The position numbers and the translations under genes are program-made. Below, piece after piece: positions 5,341 to 7,362 of a stretch of DNA of 7,362 nt. The stretch is from Chloroflexota bacterium (GTDB lineage Bacteria > Chloroflexota > Dehalococcoidia > Dehalococcoidales > Fen-1064), in NCBI GenBank assembly GCA_026389745.1, contig JAPLHG010000009.1:13771-21132 (forward strand). Reading direction: 5' to 3'. The first letter of the stretch is position 1; every line of letters starts with the position of its first letter. Below the pieces are notes generated by a model that made no database searches, was not told the origin of the DNA, and was given only the letters and a program-made list of their open reading frames with translations.

Positions 5341-5475
5341 ATGAAATGCCCAGTGTGTGGAAGAAGCAATTGGCGCACGGTAGTCAGAAAAGAAAATCCT
5401 GGTCCGGCATCACAAACATTTGTGACGGCGCTTTACCGTGTTTGCACTAAGTGCGGTTACGAAGAAAAATTGTAA
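5341..5475 (+). CDS. 44-residue zinc-ribbon protein
   Basis: A very small protein with two Cys pairs, C3-P-V-C6 and C35-T-K-C38, the knuckle spacing of a four-cysteine zinc ribbon. It begins MKCPVCGRSNWRTVVRKENP and ends in 'CTKCGYEEKL'. Between the knuckles lie about 28 mostly polar residues that can form the ribbon strands. The fold is shared by many nucleic-acid or protein-binding partners, so no specific role can be given. The start is firm: SD AAAGGGAG at 5324-5331 with 9-nt spacing, and the first knuckle begins at residue 3. It stands alone between the serpin and the gene-poor region. Confidence 0.75.
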   Translation: MKCPVCGRSNWRTVVRKENPGPASQTFVTALYRVCTKCGYEEKL

Positions 5476-5793
5476 GCTAGAATGAACTTTAGGCTCACAT
5501 CTCAACTTTAAAACAGCCCCTTCGCCCTTAAACTGGCATAGTCAAATTCACCGATGAAGCTCTACGTCTAAAAACTGCTCCAAAAGGGTTATGACTTGCG
5601 GCAATTTAGGGATAGTGCTAGAATTGCCGTACCAAAAAGCTTGGACGGGGGTCAGTATCGTCCGGATTAAAGTCGGCGGTTCTTTGCATCCCATCATAGT
5701 CGTATTGTCTATTATAATGGATGGTCGGAAGTTAAATCCTAATCTGTTACCGTATCGACCGTTAGTCGCTAATTTTACCAAACGAACCCATTT
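5476..5793. other. Gene-poor region with competing short frames
   Basis: No gene can be assigned. A plus frame of 68 codons (5591-5797; AAAGGG only 2 bases before its ATG; its stop shares bases with the convergent stop at 5794) and a minus frame of 77 codons (5548-5781, TTG start, no SD) overlap almost completely, and neither resembles a known family. Shorter plus frames also read as protein-like pieces ('IVKFTDEALRLKTAPKGL' ending at 5592; 'YDLRQFRDSARIAVPKSL' from about 5588). This patchwork would suit a decayed gene with several frameshifts, possibly on the plus strand. Confidence 0.35.
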
Positions 5794-6306
5794 TTAACTT
5801 TGTGATAGCAAGCTCACATCTATAGCCAGTGGTGCCATAGTATTCTTGCCCCGCCTGATCCTCTGTATTCTTTCCAGTTCGTGCATGGCCTTGTACATTT
5901 GCCGCTCAATCGTTGTCTCATATCGACTCATGCTCTGCCAGCTAGCTACATCGTTAACTGTGTAGGCTGCGATCCCTGTCCAACCGGCAATATTAGCTTT
6001 CTGCCACGTCAACTCATTGTTAATGTAATTCTTCTCCACTCTCAAAACTCTTCTCAGCCTCCAGAGAGAGGATACGATACGCTCCGCTAACAGAACCTCC
6101 ATTTCTGTTTCTGGTTTTAACTCAGCCATATATTTTTCAGTGAGACTCGTGAGGAGGGAGCCGTCTTCCCCAGCCAGTAATGCTTCCTTGGTAAGTAAGC
6201 CGTGCGTGATAGCGTTCAACCTGATGGCCTTCTTACCTGCTTCGGTTTTTACACCACCTAACTTGGCGTTCTCCCTATTAACTAGCAATTGTTTCTCTGA
6301 AACCAT
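5794..6306 (-). CDS. Conserved hypothetical protein of the 'RLNAITHGLL' type
   Basis: A 170-residue soluble protein resembling an abundant but uncharacterised bacterial family. The N-terminus has 'NRENAKLGGVKTEAGKKAIRLNA' followed by 'ITHGLL' (roughly 10-38). The start of that block is also seen near phage terminase small subunits and homing-type proteins. An acidic linker follows ('AGEDGS'), then two long helices: 'AERIVSSLWRLRRVLRVEK' (75-92) and 'SRYETTIERQMYKAMHELER' (127-146), likely a coiled coil. Basic helices suggest nucleic-acid binding, which is inference. The ATG start is chosen because SD GGGAGG (6312-6317 on the minus strand) lies 5 nt upstream; GTG at 6310-6312 would overlap that SD. 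Its stop overlaps a convergent short frame. No partner gene is evident. Confidence 0.78.
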   Translation of the reverse strand: MVSEKQLLVNRENAKLGGVKTEAGKKAIRLNAITHGLLTKEALLAGEDGSLLTSLTEKYMAELKPETEMEVLLAERIVSSLWRLRRVLRVEKNYINNELTWQKANIAGWTGIAAYTVNDVASWQSMSRYETTIERQMYKAMHELERIQRIRRGKNTMAPLAIDVSLLSQS

Positions 6307-6342
6307 AAACACCTCCCTAATAAAATTTTCCAGTGAGGGTGA

Positions 6343-6357
6343 TTACAACGTATGTAA
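6343..6357. promoter_or_regulatory. Possible operator palindrome upstream of the hypothetical gene
   Basis: TTACA-N5-TGTAA (6343-6347 and 6353-6357), about 37 bases upstream of the minus-strand ATG, with an outer GTGA/TCAC pair at unequal spacing. The size suits a dimeric regulator site, but no clear promoter hexamers overlap it. Confidence 0.25.
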
Positions 6358-6402
6358 CTCACACCTACCACTACTATTAATTGTATGGGGCATCCCTCAT
6401 TT

Positions 6403-6642
6403 CTAAAATCTGAGACTTATCTCGGGACAACCATCTCCTTTATTTGAAGTTGCCAACGGTGGCCGGAAATGTACCCCGTGCTTTACAACGGTATTTACGT
6501 CCGCATGCATTCCGGGCATTTCGCCAAAGCCAAAGACCGTGGTGACAAGACTTGTTCTGCCTTCTCCCTTCGAAGATGGCTCTAAAACTTCTGTGTATTG
6601 ACTTCGGCCACCCTTGTGAATTAGGATGTTTAAGATAGCGGT
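6403..6642 (-). pseudogene. Open frame without start codon, protein-like
   Basis: On the minus strand the frame is open between stops at 6643-6645 and 6403-6405 (79 residues). It reads as protein throughout: 'ILIHKGGRSQYTEVLEP', 'GRTSLVTTVFGFGEMPGM', 'VNTVVKHGVHFRPPL', ending 'GCPEISLRF'. No ATG, GTG or TTG occurs in the first half. The first ATG would give only 38 residues and lacks an SD. It is probably the 3' remnant of a longer gene, or a sequence conserved for another reason. The family is not recognised. It lies 97 bases upstream of the 170-residue gene on the same strand and head to head with the last gene. Confidence 0.4.
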
Positions 6643-6649
6643 CTATAAT
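6621..6649 (+). promoter_or_regulatory. Promoter candidate of the 3'-terminal gene
   Basis: A perfect -10 TATAAT (6644-6649) lies 17 bases after a poor -35 (TTAGGA, 6621-6626). Transcription would begin near 6656, right at the SD, giving an almost absent leader. Another TTGACT at 6596-6601 has no -10 at a proper distance. Confidence 0.4.
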
Positions 6650-6656
6650 AGTTATC

Positions 6657-6664
6657 AGGAGGTG
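6657..6664 (+). promoter_or_regulatory. Strong Shine-Dalgarno site without a standard start codon
   Basis: AGGAGGTG is near-perfectly complementary to the 16S rRNA 3' end. The codons at proper distance in the downstream open frame are ATT (6667-6669) and ACG (6670-6672). No ATG, GTG or TTG occurs in frame until TTG 6691, which is too far away. This site decides where translation should begin. Confidence 0.7.
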
Positions 6665-6666
6665 AG

Positions 6667-7362
6667 ATTACGCGCAATCCATACCGAGTCTTGGGATTAG
6701 TGTTGGTCTTGGCAGGAGCCGCATTTGCTCCCGTGGCTTATTTCCTTACCGCTTCGGTTGCCCTGACAGCCGTAGCAATTTCGGCAATCATGATTGGCTT
6801 CACGTGTATTGTTTTGGCAAATGCCCGACCATACATATCTCCTGAAGCCAGCGAATTGATACTTAAAACCGGTATGGAGAACACTGCTGCATTGCTGGAA
6901 GAGTTGGGGTTAAGTAATAAAGCTATTTACCTGCCGTCATCGATGAGAGAGGGGCACCCGCAAGCATTGATACCACTGAAAGGGGACGCGGACCTTCAGC
7001 GTATCAAAGTTAAAATACCCGGCAGATTGATTGTAAGGTATGGAGAGAATCCTGATGACATGGCAGTTGCTGTTACTACCCCGGGTAGTATTAACCTTGA
7101 TAACCTGGAAATAAAACTCGGCCCAACCGCCGCAGAGATTGAAACGGCGGTGACTTATGTTCTGACCGGGTTACTGGATATTGCGAATTCAGTGACAGTC
7201 AGCCTAACGGATAATCAGGTTAGTGTCGAGGTCAATGGTGCTAGGCTGCATTTCGAAGACATCTGGTACTACCGGTGTCTGGGTAGTCCCATCGCTTCAA
7301 TTGTGGCGTCAGTCTCCAGTGAGGCTCTCGGAAAACCTGTCAGGATAAAAGAAGAGAACTAT
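6667..7362 (+). CDS. Two-TM membrane protein with soluble domain, 3' truncated by window
   Basis: The frame runs open for 232 codons off the right edge. The first 55 residues hold two hydrophobic helices (about 8-27 'VLGLVLVLAGAAFAPVAYFL' and 30-51) with a short basic N-terminus. A soluble alpha/beta domain follows: 'SPEASELILKTGMENTAALL' (helix), 'ELGLSNKAIYLPSS', 'IPLKGD', then 'LGPTAAEIETAVTYVL' and 'WYYRCLGSPIASIVASVSSE'. It resembles uncharacterised membrane-anchored proteins seen in archaea and Chloroflexota, but I cannot name the family securely. The start is placed at ATT 6667 by the SD and by the protein-like sequence beginning there. ATT is a known rare start (infC), ACG 6670 is the alternative, and a G-to-T change destroying an ATG is also possible. 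Coding bias is consistent to the window end, with no internal stop. Confidence 0.8.
   Translation, partial: MTRNPYRVLGLVLVLAGAAFAPVAYFLTASVALTAVAISAIMIGFTCIVLANARPYISPEASELILKTGMENTAALLEELGLSNKAIYLPSSMREGHPQALIPLKGDADLQRIKVKIPGRLIVRYGENPDDMAVAVTTPGSINLDNLEIKLGPTAAEIETAVTYVLTGLLDIANSVTVSLTDNQVSVEVNGARLHFEDIWYYRCLGSPIASIVASVSSEALGKPVRIKEENY

Noticed and set aside
5548..5797. Overlapping antisense ORFs (minus 77 aa, plus 68 aa) as genes
   Set aside because: Neither has a proper SD, known motifs or clear coding bias, and they exclude each other.
6310..6312. GTG start for the 170-residue hypothetical protein
   Set aside because: It lies on the SD itself; the ATG two codons later has correct SD spacing.
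1..7362. CRISPR array, recombinase or transposase, defence operon
   Set aside because: No regularly spaced repeats, no DDE/Tyr/Ser recombinase motifs and no nuclease or helicase motifs were seen on either strand.

Overview
The window most resembles a chromosomal stretch of an uncultured bacterium, perhaps a Chloroflexota (Dehalococcoidia-like) lineage. This rests only on the gene mix: an 84-residue elongation-factor-like beta-barrel protein, BioY, a DUF6512-type membrane protein, a secreted serpin and a short 'RLNAITHGLL'-type hypothetical protein. The placement is recalled rather than searched. Promoters and Shine-Dalgarno sites look like ordinary bacterial sigma70/SD signals, and every clear gene reads in the standard code.

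Layout. 1-1620 holds three genes on the minus strand: an EF-like protein, the biotin transporter component bioY, and a small coiled-coil/CPHC protein. The small protein has a perfect-consensus promoter (TTGACA-17-TATAAT). That promoter lies back to back with the promoter of an intact plus-strand tRNA-Val(GAC) at 1683-1759. From 1760 to about 3604 there is a zone of gene debris: a headless C-terminal fragment directly after the tRNA, a DUF6512-like membrane protein cut by one in-frame TGA, an intact AT-rich short-chain dehydrogenase, and a 3' fragment of a tRNA-Pro that could be an old integration (att) site. 3735-5012 is a complete, more GC-rich serpin gene with a lipoprotein-type signal. A 44-residue zinc-ribbon gene follows at 5341-5475, with a hairpin touching its ribosome-binding site. 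5476-5793 has no convincing gene. A minus-strand 170-residue hypothetical protein occupies 5794-6306, and upstream of it on the same strand is an open but start-less frame (6403-6642). The last 700 bases are the 5' part of a two-TM membrane protein with an excellent SD but no ATG, GTG or TTG at the expected start.

Functionally the window is a mosaic rather than one pathway: biotin uptake, a tRNA, an extracytoplasmic protease inhibitor, an oxidoreductase and several unknowns. No defence system, CRISPR array, recombinase or transposase is visible. The main points of interest are the tRNA-associated decay zone, the single nonsense codon, the missing start codon of the last gene, and small genes that conventional callers would miss.
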